A stretch of 37,383 bases of DNA. It comes from RGIG5327 sp045612485 (GTDB taxonomy: Bacteria; Verrucomicrobiota; Lentisphaeria; Victivallales; UBA1829). Positions 16,775-24,823 of the stretch are shown here, piece by piece. The stretch covers positions 1 to 37,383 of the forward strand of contig JAZKZE010000123.1 of NCBI GenBank assembly GCA_045612485.1. The letters run 5' to 3'. A program made the position numbers and the translations under genes. How positions within the stretch are numbered: the first letter of the stretch is position 1; every line of letters begins with the position of its first letter. The notes beneath the pieces are model-generated. The model was not told the DNA's origin. It saw nothing but the letters and a program-made list of their open reading frames with translations, and ran no database searches.

Positions 16775-16803
16775 AATTTACACGGAAAATGAAGATTTTT
16801 CAA
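16775..16803 (-). promoter_or_regulatory. Promoter of prmA
   Basis: On the minus strand, TTGAAA (16798-16803) is spaced 17 bases from TAAATT (16775-16780). The prmA ATG follows about 40 bases later, after an AGAGAGG ribosome site. Confidence 0.4.
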
Positions 16804-16832
16804 GGAAAATACGATTTTTTTTCAAAATTCGC

Positions 16833-16860
16833 TTGCATTTATCAAAAAAGCGTATATATT
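16833..16860 (+). promoter_or_regulatory. Promoter of tRNA-Cys
   Basis: TTGCAT (16833-16838), a 16-base spacer and TATATT (16855-16860) lie about 31 bases before the tRNA. This is the cleanest member of the TTGC-type promoters because it drives a stable RNA with its own terminator. Confidence 0.6.
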
Positions 16861-16891
16861 AAATGGCATAGAAGAGATCAATAACTCTTGC

Positions 16892-16967
16892 GGCGTGGTA
16901 CTCAAAGGGTTAAGGGAGCGGTTTGCAAAACCGCGATGTATGGGTTCGAATCCCATCCACGCCTCCA
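16892..16967 (+). tRNA. tRNA-Cys (anticodon GCA)
   Basis: A complete 76-base cloverleaf is present. The acceptor stem pairs GGCGTGG with CCACGCC; the anticodon arm is GCGGT-TTGCAAA-ACCGC with anticodon GCA; the T arm is ATGGG-TTCGAAT-CCCAT. The discriminator is T and the CCA end is encoded (16965-16967). It stands alone with its own promoter and terminator. Confidence 0.97.
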
Positions 16968-16981
16968 TTTTTAAGCATGAT

Positions 16982-17009
16982 GCCGTTTCCTTTTGGAAAC
17001 GGCTTTTTT
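16982..17009 (+). terminator. Terminator of tRNA-Cys
   Basis: GCCGTTTCC (16982-16990) pairs with GGAAACGGC (16995-17003) around a TTTT loop, followed by six T residues (17004-17009). Confidence 0.9.
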
Positions 17010-17048
17010 ATTTTCTGTGTGTAATTCTGTATGTTCCCGCAGGAAATA

Positions 17049-17945
17049 TTATTTTTCTTCCAGTTCGGTATTTATGAGCGGCAGATAGGAAAGAAGGATG
17101 GTTTTCCTGTATTGAGAGGGGGAAAGACCGAATTTTTTACGGAATACCCAATTCATGTGATTCGTTCCGGAAAAACCGGCGGCAGAAGCGATTTCATTCA
17201 TACGCAAAGTCGTTACAGAAAGAAGATTCGTTACAAGCTCCAGCCGTTTATTACGGATATATTCATTCACACTGGAAAAAGTATGTTTACGGAAAAGCCG
17301 GTCAAGGGTACTCACACTTGTTCCGCACTGCCGGCAGAGAAAATCCCTGTTCAGCACAGGATTATTGAGATTGCTTTCCACACAGCCTAAAATCTCATCA
17401 AAACGGCTGCTTCTTGTATGCGTGGGAATGTGCTGCCGGATATTTTCCAGTAACTGCGTCACAAGTCCCAAAAGCAAAAAGGAATCATTTTCGCAGGATT
17501 GACGGCAGTATTCCTCTTTGATCCGGTCAAAAAGTTCTTCCGCTTTCTCCGGTTCCGGATGGTGCAAAGATACATAACATTCCGGAAAAAAACAGGAAAG
17601 AAGTTTTCTGGTAAATTCTGTTTTATACAAGTGGATACATTTCCGGATACACACTCCGCCTACTGACCTTGCCGTGTAACCTGGTGTATCATTGTAAAGA
17701 ACAATACTTCCCGGGCCATGCGATATTCTGTTGCCGTCATTATCCGTATCCTCATAAATTCCGCTGACAACAAAATAAATGGTATAATATGCCCCGTGCC
17801 ATCGGGAAGTATAGACATGCCCCTCCCTGTACTCCGATTCATACCAGGAAAATATACCGAAAGAATGGTTTTCCACGATCATTTTCAATTCCCGGTAATA
17901 ATATTTTTCCCAATAAAGGGGCTTATTGAACTCTTTTATGATCAT
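17049..17945 (-). CDS. AraC-family transcriptional regulator
   Basis: This is a 298-residue regulator. The N-terminal 170 residues form a cupin-like sensor region (WHGAYYTIYFVVSG, then GPGSIVLYNDTPGY at 78-90). The C-terminal two-HTH AraC domain (about 183-281) contains RDFLCRQCGTSVSTLDRLFR and ends with IASAAGFSGTNHMNWVFRKK (252-271) and GLSPSQYRK, the family signature. The frame is open for 27 more codons, but AAGGAATTTCT before the ATG at 17945 fits a ribosome site and the upstream stretch does not look like the family. It is divergent from the pseudopilin/DUF4838 operon and is its probable activator; the 21-bp-spaced repeats in the shared upstream region are candidate binding sites. Confidence 0.9.
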   Translation of the reverse strand: MIIKEFNKPLYWEKYYYRELKMIVENHSFGIFSWYESEYREGHVYTSRWHGAYYTIYFVVSGIYEDTDNDGNRISHGPGSIVLYNDTPGYTARSVGGVCIRKCIHLYKTEFTRKLLSCFFPECYVSLHHPEPEKAEELFDRIKEEYCRQSCENDSFLLLGLVTQLLENIRQHIPTHTRSSRFDEILGCVESNLNNPVLNRDFLCRQCGTSVSTLDRLFRKHTFSSVNEYIRNKRLELVTNLLSVTTLRMNEIASAAGFSGTNHMNWVFRKKFGLSPSQYRKTILLSYLPLINTELEEK

Positions 17946-18041
17946 AGAAATTCCTTCTTTTGCGTTTTGCACAATAATGTATCTTTCCGGGGAAAATATT
18001 ACAAGGCTGAAATCAAAAAGAAACATATTATTTTTCCGTTT

Positions 18042-18075
18042 TATGATTCTTTTTCATAAAAATATGATTCTTTTT
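18042..18075 (+). promoter_or_regulatory. Two direct repeats 21 bp apart, candidate AraC-type operator
   Basis: TATGATTCTTTTT occurs at 18042-18054 and again at 18063-18075, the starts being exactly 21 bp apart, or two helical turns. AraC-family activators commonly bind two direct half-sites with this spacing. The site lies about 60-90 bp upstream of a TATATT -10 candidate (18123-18128) for the 18173 operon. Confidence 0.5.
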
Positions 18076-18172
18076 ATACGATATTTATCTTTTATAAACT
18101 TTAAAAAAACAGAGTAAAACCTTATATTAATTAACAGTAATATAAATAATCAGCAAAAAAGGAAATCATCAA

Positions 18173-18934
18173 ATGAAGAAAACTCCATTTACCCTTATTG
18201 AATTGCTTGTAGTTATTGCGATCATCGCCATTCTTGCCGGAATGCTTCTTCCTGCCTTGAGCAGAGCAAGAGAAATGGCACGTTCCACCTCCTGCAAAAA
18301 CAATAAAAGACAGGTGGCACTCATCATGGCATCTTACGGAAGCGATTTCAAGGACTGGCAGGTGGGTCACATGGATGTATACGGAAAATCCTACCACTAT
18401 TTTCTGCATCTTGCCGGTTACTATAAACTGCCCGGTGTAACGGATACCTCTACGGATTATTCCAAAGTAAACTCCTCCCCCTATTTGTGTCCCTCCGTCA
18501 AAAATACCAGCAACAACCGGGCAAAATATCCGGAATGGAACACCACTGCCATCAATAAAAATGCAGGCGGGGGCAGACTTTTTGACTGTGCAAATAAGAA
18601 CCATCTCGTCAATTACCTGCCCAACACTTATGTTTATGATGTAAAAAACAATTACTTCTTCAAACCTTCCACCATTACCATCGGAGCCTCTTTCCTCTAT
18701 TATCTTGCTGACGGGGATGTTTACAACCAGGATCAGGGTTTTGCCTTCCCCCATACATCAGTATCCGCCAATGTGTGTTATATGGATATGCACGTTGAAA
18801 CCTATCTTTTCAGAAAAATGCAGGGTAAATGCAATATCATTACCCGGTTGACCGGAGTAAATCAGCATGTACTCGTAGGCAGAGCCACCGGCTGTTACGG
18901 GGACTTCCGTCCTTTCCGGGGAAATAAAAATTAA
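18173..18934 (+). CDS. Pseudopilin-like secreted protein (type II secretion N-terminal methylation motif)
   Basis: This 253-residue protein starts MKKTPFTLIELLVVIAIIAI, the class III signal of type IV pilins and type II pseudopilins, with Phe at the cleavage site, Glu at mature position 5 and a long hydrophobic helix to about residue 29. The residue before Phe is Pro instead of the usual Gly. The helix continues into SRAREMARSTSCKNNKRQ, and the C-terminal globular part has ADGDVYNQDQGFAFPHTSVSANVCYMDMHVE, which resembles the H-X-DG region of the large Lentisphaerae/Planctomycetes pseudopilin-like family. It would be anchored in the inner membrane with the body outside. AAGGAAATCATCAA precedes the ATG. 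It is first in an operon with two DUF4838 genes, opposite an AraC regulator. Confidence 0.85.
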   Translation: MKKTPFTLIELLVVIAIIAILAGMLLPALSRAREMARSTSCKNNKRQVALIMASYGSDFKDWQVGHMDVYGKSYHYFLHLAGYYKLPGVTDTSTDYSKVNSSPYLCPSVKNTSNNRAKYPEWNTTAINKNAGGGRLFDCANKNHLVNYLPNTYVYDVKNNYFFKPSTITIGASFLYYLADGDVYNQDQGFAFPHTSVSANVCYMDMHVETYLFRKMQGKCNIITRLTGVNQHVLVGRATGCYGDFRPFRGNKN

Positions 18935-18976
18935 AAGCCGCCAGTCCCATCAAAAACTTAAATACGGATCTATCCA

Positions 18977-21562
18977 ATGAAAATCAAATATATTTTATCT
19001 CTGTTACTGCTTCTTGCAAGTTTTCATTTTTTCCCGCTTTTTGCATCAGAAAATACTTTTGCCCTGGTGGATAAGGGAGATGTCAAAGGCTGTATCATCC
19101 GTATGCGGGGAGCTTCCGCCGTGGAACTTGCCGCAGCGGCAGAATTGAGAGAATATGTGGAAAAGATCACCTCCAAACGACTTTCCCGGCTGCGGAAAGC
19201 TCCGGAAGGAAGTTATCCCATTTATATCGCCCTTGCAGACAATAAAAATCTGCCACTTCCGGCAGAGGCAAAACGCCTTCTGGATAAAGTCCGGTACAAT
19301 GGCTTTCTTCTTTATGCGGATAAAAGCGGACTATTCATTACGGCAAAAGAAAAAGTAGCCTTGCATTATGCGGTTGCGGAGGTATTGAAGAGATACGGGA
19401 AAGTCCGCTGGATCACCCCTGCCCCGGATGGGGAATTCATAGAGAAAAATTCTTCTTTTACTGTTCCGGAACTTTCCGAAGTAATCAATCCCTCCTTCAA
19501 ATACAGAAAGTTCAATCTTGTTTCTGCCCACGGCTATACTCTTACCCCCCGATGGCAGATCCGGAACAATATGACACAATCCGGCATTCTTTACGGCGGA
19601 GCCAAACAACTGGGCGGTCATTGTTTCAGTTCCCTTATTCCGGATAGTTATTTCAAGGAGAAGCCGGAACTTTACGCACTGCACAAGGGAAAACGCGTCC
19701 CCCAGTGCGGTGATGAGAAAAAGATTTTTATTAATGGAGGTTACGGCGGACAGAAATTCCAGCCCTGCACCTCCAATCCTGAAACCATAAAAATCATGCA
19801 GGAATCCCTTGTAAAAAAACTTAAGGAAAATCCGGATACAAACTCCTACTGCATCCTCAATAACGATTCCACCTCCTGGTGCGAATGTGAGAATTGCAAA
19901 AAGCTTGATCCCCCGGAAGAGGCAAAAAGAGGTATGGTTTCCACAAGGTTCTGGCTTGTAGCCAATTCTCTTATCGAAGCAGGGAAAAAGGTTGCCCCCA
20001 ATGTGATCTTCTTCTCCAATCCCTATCAGAACTTCCAGGAATTTCCTTACGGAATCAAACCGGATAAACGGGCGGAGATCATCTTCTGTCTGCATCACCG
20101 CTGTTATACCCACAGTATCGGGGATAAAAAATGTTATGTGAATGAGCGTTACCGCAATATCCTGAAAAAATGGAATGAAGATGGCAGAAAAGTACAGACA
20201 TACGAATATACAAACTGTCTGCCCCGGGGCGAAGTATGGTATCTGCCTACCGCCCCCCTTGTTCACAAAGATCTGAAATATTATTACAGTATCGGCAATG
20301 AAGGGTGGTGCGATGAGGTCGCCCCTTATGACGGTACTTTCATCACCAATGACAGAATTACAACCCGGCGCTGGATCGGCGGTGCATTGGATCTTTATCT
20401 TATTTCACGTATGCTCTGGGATGTAAATATGGATTATGATAAGGAAGAAGAGGAAGCAGGACGCCTTTACTACGGAAAAGCATGGAAGGAAATGAAAAAA
20501 TTCCGGCATCTTCTTTATGAAAGTTACAAAGGCATCAATGACCATTTCTGTTACGGTTCAAGATTGTGGCAGCTGGGGCGTGCCTTTGAAAATAAAAATA
20601 TGGAAAAAGCCCTTCTCGCCAGTCTTGATGAAGCACAAAAAGCGGCAAAAGGGGATAAGAGAGTAGAAAAGATCGTGGCACGGGATAAGGAATTTTTCCT
20701 TCTTACCTTTGCAGAAGGGGCAAAATTATTCCGGGAAAAATACAGAAGAACTGCTGTAAGAGCAGGTGAATACATAAAAGGCGACTCTTCCTGCTGGGAT
20801 CTTGCTGACTTTGCTTACGCAGGAAATCTCTCTTTGAAATTTCTGTACGGGAAAGATTCTCTCTATATCAAATATGGCGTCCCCCCCTCCCTGAAAAATG
20901 CAAAACTGGAAATTATCACGGAAAAAGGCAGCAGAAGTTTTTCCCTTTCCGGCAAAGGCGGTATTCTTACACTTCCATTGGAAAGGATCAGAACAGGGGA
21001 AAGCATTTCTCTTGGAATCATTTACCATTGTGACGGGAAAAAATATTCCTGGAACGGTACAGAATTGCAAGTACCCGGAATATACAGAAGAGTCACTTTC
21101 GGCAATGATCCTTTGATCTGCAACGGAGATTTTGCCGATGGAAAAATGGAAAATGGGAAACTCGTCCTTGCCGACTTCGGAAACAAGGAAAATCTGACGC
21201 TTGTCACCGACGGGACTGCCGCCTCCGGTAAAAATTTTCTCCGGGGAAGCGGATTTATTTTTCAGGCTCTCACCGGCTTGCGGGGCCCCATGCAGACCTA
21301 CGGGATCCCCCGGATCTTCCAGGGAAAACTCAAAGTCACTGTTCAATACAGAGGAGAAGGCAATGGCGGGATGCGTCTTACCACAAGCAGATTCAAAGTC
21401 ATCGGGGAAAAGTGGGAAAAGATCCAATCTCCCGGTGTATGGCAGAAAAAGGAATATATCTTTGACTGCAAAGGGAATAAAGACTCCTATCTTCTCCTTT
21501 ATATCTTCTGCCGCGGCGGAAAACTGGATATGGATGATATAAATATACAATATTTTGATTAA
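18977..21562 (+). CDS. Secreted DUF4838-domain protein, paralogue 1
   Basis: This is an 861-residue exported protein with signal peptide KIKYILSLLLLLASFHFFPLFA (1-23). Residues 25-165 resemble the N-terminal domain of alpha-glucuronidases and hexosaminidases (LAAAAELREYVEKITSKRL, then YPIYIAL). The DUF4838 region follows with PCTSNPET (263-270), NNDSTSWCECENCKKLDP (295-312; Cys302, Cys304, Cys307) and CLHHRCYTHS (371-380). The C-terminal part (about 600-861) is beta-rich, with a CBM-like segment near residues 720-861 (ICNGDFADG). The domain is thought to be glycoside-hydrolase related, but I know of no proven activity. It is about 40% identical by eye to the next gene over the first 590 residues, so the pair is a tandem duplication that diverged in the C-terminal module. 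Confidence 0.85.
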   Translation: MKIKYILSLLLLLASFHFFPLFASENTFALVDKGDVKGCIIRMRGASAVELAAAAELREYVEKITSKRLSRLRKAPEGSYPIYIALADNKNLPLPAEAKRLLDKVRYNGFLLYADKSGLFITAKEKVALHYAVAEVLKRYGKVRWITPAPDGEFIEKNSSFTVPELSEVINPSFKYRKFNLVSAHGYTLTPRWQIRNNMTQSGILYGGAKQLGGHCFSSLIPDSYFKEKPELYALHKGKRVPQCGDEKKIFINGGYGGQKFQPCTSNPETIKIMQESLVKKLKENPDTNSYCILNNDSTSWCECENCKKLDPPEEAKRGMVSTRFWLVANSLIEAGKKVAPNVIFFSNPYQNFQEFPYGIKPDKRAEIIFCLHHRCYTHSIGDKKCYVNERYRNILKKWNEDGRKVQTYEYTNCLPRGEVWYLPTAPLVHKDLKYYYSIGNEGWCDEVAPYDGTFITNDRITTRRWIGGALDLYLISRMLWDVNMDYDKEEEEAGRLYYGKAWKEMKKFRHLLYESYKGINDHFCYGSRLWQLGRAFENKNMEKALLASLDEAQKAAKGDKRVEKIVARDKEFFLLTFAEGAKLFREKYRRTAVRAGEYIKGDSSCWDLADFAYAGNLSLKFLYGKDSLYIKYGVPPSLKNAKLEIITEKGSRSFSLSGKGGILTLPLERIRTGESISLGIIYHCDGKKYSWNGTELQVPGIYRRVTFGNDPLICNGDFADGKMENGKLVLADFGNKENLTLVTDGTAASGKNFLRGSGFIFQALTGLRGPMQTYGIPRIFQGKLKVTVQYRGEGNGGMRLTTSRFKVIGEKWEKIQSPGVWQKKEYIFDCKGNKDSYLLLYIFCRGGKLDMDDINIQYFD

Positions 21563-21580
21563 TAAAAGAAAGGAAAAAAG

Positions 21581-23944
21581 ATGAAACATTTGTTGTCCCT
21601 GTTGCTTATTCTGGTTTCCGTAAGCATTTTTGCAGGAAACTTTCCCCTTGTGAAAGACGGGAAAGCAGTAAGCTGTATCGTTGTGGACGGCTACTCCCAT
21701 AATGAGGCGGATTCTTATGCCGCTATGGAGTTGGCGGATTATCTGGAAAAGATCACCGGAGCAAGGTTGGAGATCCGGCAGAAAGCCCCGGAAGGCGTGT
21801 ATCCAATCTATATCGGGAAAAAATTCCGCAACAGTATGCCTTCTGCAATTTACAGGCATACCGGGAAAGTAAAGGAAGACGGCTTTCTTCTGGGAGCTTC
21901 CCCAAAAGGAGTATTTATCTACTCTGTCACCCCCGTGGGAGTGATCTATGGAGCATACGAATTATTGAAACGTTACGGAAATGTCCGCTGGTTCTTCCCC
22001 GGGGAGGACGGGGAATATATTGAAAAAAGGAAAGATTTTACTGTTCCGGAAATGGTCTTGACCGATAATCCTGCAATGGAATTGCGTACCTTTAATCACG
22101 TCTGCGCCAATATCCATACCGATGAAACCGCAAGAAAATGGCTGTTACGGAACAAAATGACACTGAAACACAAGTTCGGCGGCATCCAGCATGGCGGAGG
22201 ACACGTTTTCAGCAACCTTATCCCGGATATCTATTTTAAGGAAAAACCGGAACTCTACTGCCTTGTTGACGGCAAACGCGTTCCCCAGTGCGGCGATGAA
22301 AAACTGATCTTCCGCAATGGAGGCAGAGGCGGTCAGAAGAACCAGCCCTGCACATCCAATCCTGAAACATTGCAGATCATGAAAGAGAACCTTATCAAAA
22401 TGATCGGGGAAAGACGCCTTAATTCCTTCAATATCATGAATAATGACTCCACAGTGTGGTGTCAGTGTGACAACTGCCGTAAACTTGATCCGGAAGCGGA
22501 ACGCAGAGAAGGAATCGTAAGCACCCGCTTCTGGAAACTTGCCAATATGCTTATCGAAGAGGGGAAAAAGGTTTATCCTTATGTAAAGTTTGATTGTTCC
22601 GCCTACCAGAATTACCAGACGCCCCCGATGGGAGTAAAACCGGATAAGCGGGCAAGCATCACCTATTGTGTCCATCACCGCTGCTATACCCACAGTGTGG
22701 GGGATCTCTCCTGTAAAATCAATGAGCGTACCAGAAAGATCCTCAACGCATGGAAAAATGCCGGGATGCGGGTCTCCACTTACGAATATACAAATATGCT
22801 GCCCTCCTTTGATATCCATTATCTGCCGCTGGAAAAAGTTGTGACAGAGGATATAAAATATTATGCCTCCCTCAATGGATACGGCTATTGTGATGAAGTT
22901 CCCCCCAAAGACGCCTATTATGGTCCCAGATACAATTCCCGCAAGATCCGGGAACAGTGGCGGGGCAATTTCCTTACCTGTTATATGCAGGCATATTTCA
23001 TGTGGAACCCCAAAGGGGATTTTGAAAAAGTTCTGGAAGATATCGGAAGCAAATTTTACGGCAAAGCGTGGGATGAGATGAAAGAATACCGTAAGATCCT
23101 GCGGAATTCCTACAGCAGTATCCCTGCCCATTTCATGTACGGGACAAGCAATGTGGCTCTGGGCATGGTATTGCAGGAAAAAGGTCTGGAAACAAAATTG
23201 CTTTCTCTTCTTGCCAAAGCAGAGAAAAAAGCAGCAAATGACACCATTCTTCTGAAACGCATCCGGTTTGAAAAAGAGTATTTCCTTCTTTCCTTTGTAA
23301 AAAGTGCCCGTCTTTATGCTAAACAGCAAAGCACTCCTGCCGTTGCAAAAAAGATCTCGTCCAATATAAAAATCGACGGTATTCTTGATGAAGAGGCATG
23401 GAAAAACGCAAAGGAAGTAAGCAATTTTACAAAATTCAATGGAGGCGGGAAAAAGGCGGTAAACCAGAGCAGAGTACGGGTACTGTGGGATGAAAAATAC
23501 CTTTATCTTGCATTGGAGGCAATGGATACCCATACAGATAAATTGCTTTCCAAAGGGAAAAAACATGACGATGAAGTCTGGATGGGCAACAATTTTGAAT
23601 TGTTCTTTGCACCCCCGGCATTCGGTTGTGCCTATATCCACTGGGTCATCAACCATGAAGGAGTCATTTATGATACAAAATCTTACGGTCCAAGCGACAG
23701 ACAGCTTGCCTACGATATGAAAGTAACAAAAAAGGTAAAAGTTCTGAAAGACCGCTGGATCGTGGAAATGAAGATCCCCTTTACGGAACTTGGCGGAACG
23801 CCGCAGAAAGGGGAAAGATGGTCTGTCAATATCGCCAGAGGCAGAGCTACAACCATTCCGGAAGAAGAAAAAGAACTTTCCAGCTGGAGTTATGAAGGAA
23901 GATTCCACGGCCCGGAAGGATTCAGAAAGATACTCTTTAAATAA
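21581..23944 (+). CDS. Secreted DUF4838-domain protein with C-terminal CBM9-like domain, paralogue 2
   Basis: This is a 787-residue exported protein with signal peptide MKHLLSLLLILVSVSIFAG (1-19). The N-terminal glucuronidase-type domain (20-155) and the DUF4838 core (160-585) mirror paralogue 1: QPCTSNPET, NNDSTVWCQCDNCRKLDP (287-304; Cys294, Cys296, Cys299) and CVHHRCYTHS (363-372). From about residue 592 the sequence becomes a carbohydrate-binding family 9-like domain (IKIDGILDEEAWKNA, VRVLWDEKYLYLALEAMD, IPFTELGG), common on extracellular polysaccharide enzymes. AAAGGAAAAAAG precedes the ATG, 18 bases after the upstream stop. The likely role is cleavage or binding of a glycan outside the cell; the enzyme chemistry is unknown. 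Confidence 0.87.
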   Translation: MKHLLSLLLILVSVSIFAGNFPLVKDGKAVSCIVVDGYSHNEADSYAAMELADYLEKITGARLEIRQKAPEGVYPIYIGKKFRNSMPSAIYRHTGKVKEDGFLLGASPKGVFIYSVTPVGVIYGAYELLKRYGNVRWFFPGEDGEYIEKRKDFTVPEMVLTDNPAMELRTFNHVCANIHTDETARKWLLRNKMTLKHKFGGIQHGGGHVFSNLIPDIYFKEKPELYCLVDGKRVPQCGDEKLIFRNGGRGGQKNQPCTSNPETLQIMKENLIKMIGERRLNSFNIMNNDSTVWCQCDNCRKLDPEAERREGIVSTRFWKLANMLIEEGKKVYPYVKFDCSAYQNYQTPPMGVKPDKRASITYCVHHRCYTHSVGDLSCKINERTRKILNAWKNAGMRVSTYEYTNMLPSFDIHYLPLEKVVTEDIKYYASLNGYGYCDEVPPKDAYYGPRYNSRKIREQWRGNFLTCYMQAYFMWNPKGDFEKVLEDIGSKFYGKAWDEMKEYRKILRNSYSSIPAHFMYGTSNVALGMVLQEKGLETKLLSLLAKAEKKAANDTILLKRIRFEKEYFLLSFVKSARLYAKQQSTPAVAKKISSNIKIDGILDEEAWKNAKEVSNFTKFNGGGKKAVNQSRVRVLWDEKYLYLALEAMDTHTDKLLSKGKKHDDEVWMGNNFELFFAPPAFGCAYIHWVINHEGVIYDTKSYGPSDRQLAYDMKVTKKVKVLKDRWIVEMKIPFTELGGTPQKGERWSVNIARGRATTIPEEEKELSSWSYEGRFHGPEGFRKILFK

Positions 23945-23965
23945 TCAAACAGAAAGGATAACAAA

Positions 23966-24745
23966 ATGAAAAAATCCCTTATTCCCGCTCTCGGAGCAAT
24001 GCTCTCCCTTACGGTTCTTTGTGCCGCAGAAATTGCAGAGTTTCCGGAAAAAGCGGATTGGCGGGATTCCCCCAATCTGAAAACACTGCCGGATGATGTT
24101 CTGCTGCTTGCCAAAGGAGTAGTGACCTCCACGGAAATGATCAAGGCAGATCCGGCAAAGACCACCATTCTTTCCGGAGAATTCCGCTGCCCCGAACCCG
24201 GCAAAAAGGTGCGGGTCTATTTTGCCTTCAATCCTGCGGATGCAAAAAAAGACTCCATCTCCGCCTATCATGTAAATATCGTTCCCGGTACGGATACAGA
24301 GTTGACTGCCCCGGTGAAAAAGGGGGATATGACGATCCAGGTGAAAGACGGCAGTAAATTCCGGGCAGGAACAAAAGTCGTTTTCAATACAAAGGAGGAT
24401 TATTCCGATCTTCCCAACAAAGAAGTCAGCCACGGCAATTTCAAAACTGCGGAAAAACTCCCTGACGGAACATGGAAGATCACTCTGACATTGAAGATGC
24501 ATAAAGATTATCCTGCCGGAACCAAAGTCAGACTCCACGCCAATGGAGGGTACCAGTATGTTTCCATTATAGATCTTGCTGACACGAACTGGAAAAGTAC
24601 CAAAGGAACAGTAAAGGGTATGGTGAAAAAAGGTATGGGCGGCAAAATGTGGACGCCCGGAACTGCTTATGCCAATATTGTGATCTTCACAAACGGCAAA
24701 GCCCCCATCCAGTTCAGAAACATCAAAATGGAAGTCAAAGACTGA
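23966..24745 (+). CDS. Secreted protein of unknown function
   Basis: This is a 259-residue exported protein. The signal peptide (MKKSLIPALGAMLSLTVLCA) is followed by EIAEFPEKADWRDSPN and a beta-rich body. Two halves can be made out: RVYFAFNPADAKKDSISAYH (about 80-100) and a stretch with MTIQVKDGSKFRAGTKVVFN (120-140) that resembles a small beta-barrel or tail-associated fold with a P-A-G-T-K-V-R-L repeat. No family is recognised with confidence. It is the last gene of the AraC-controlled operon, 21 bases after the CBM9-bearing protein and with its own AAAGGA site, so a glycan-binding accessory role is plausible. A strong terminator follows. Confidence 0.75.
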   Translation: MKKSLIPALGAMLSLTVLCAAEIAEFPEKADWRDSPNLKTLPDDVLLLAKGVVTSTEMIKADPAKTTILSGEFRCPEPGKKVRVYFAFNPADAKKDSISAYHVNIVPGTDTELTAPVKKGDMTIQVKDGSKFRAGTKVVFNTKEDYSDLPNKEVSHGNFKTAEKLPDGTWKITLTLKMHKDYPAGTKVRLHANGGYQYVSIIDLADTNWKSTKGTVKGMVKKGMGGKMWTPGTAYANIVIFTNGKAPIQFRNIKMEVKD

Positions 24746-24780
24746 TAAGTCTCCTGAAATACTTCTGTAATTTCATCAAT

Positions 24781-24823
24781 AGACCTGCCGTAACTTCAGG
24801 AAGAGTTTGCGGCAGGTCTTTTT
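24781..24823 (+). terminator. Terminator of the pseudopilin/DUF4838 operon
   Basis: AGACCTGCCG (24781-24790) pairs with CGGCAGGTCT (24810-24819); T residues follow to 24823. Confidence 0.88.

Noticed and set aside
16892..16967. tRNA-Cys as an integration site
   Set aside because: No partial tRNA copy or integrase was found in the neighbourhood, and its own promoter and terminator are intact.
22145..23908. Minus-strand open frame of 587 codons
   Set aside because: It lies entirely opposite the DUF4838/CBM9 gene, which has a signal peptide, family motifs and a ribosome site; the antisense frame has no recognisable domain and is rich in Phe, Ile and His, as expected of a shadow.
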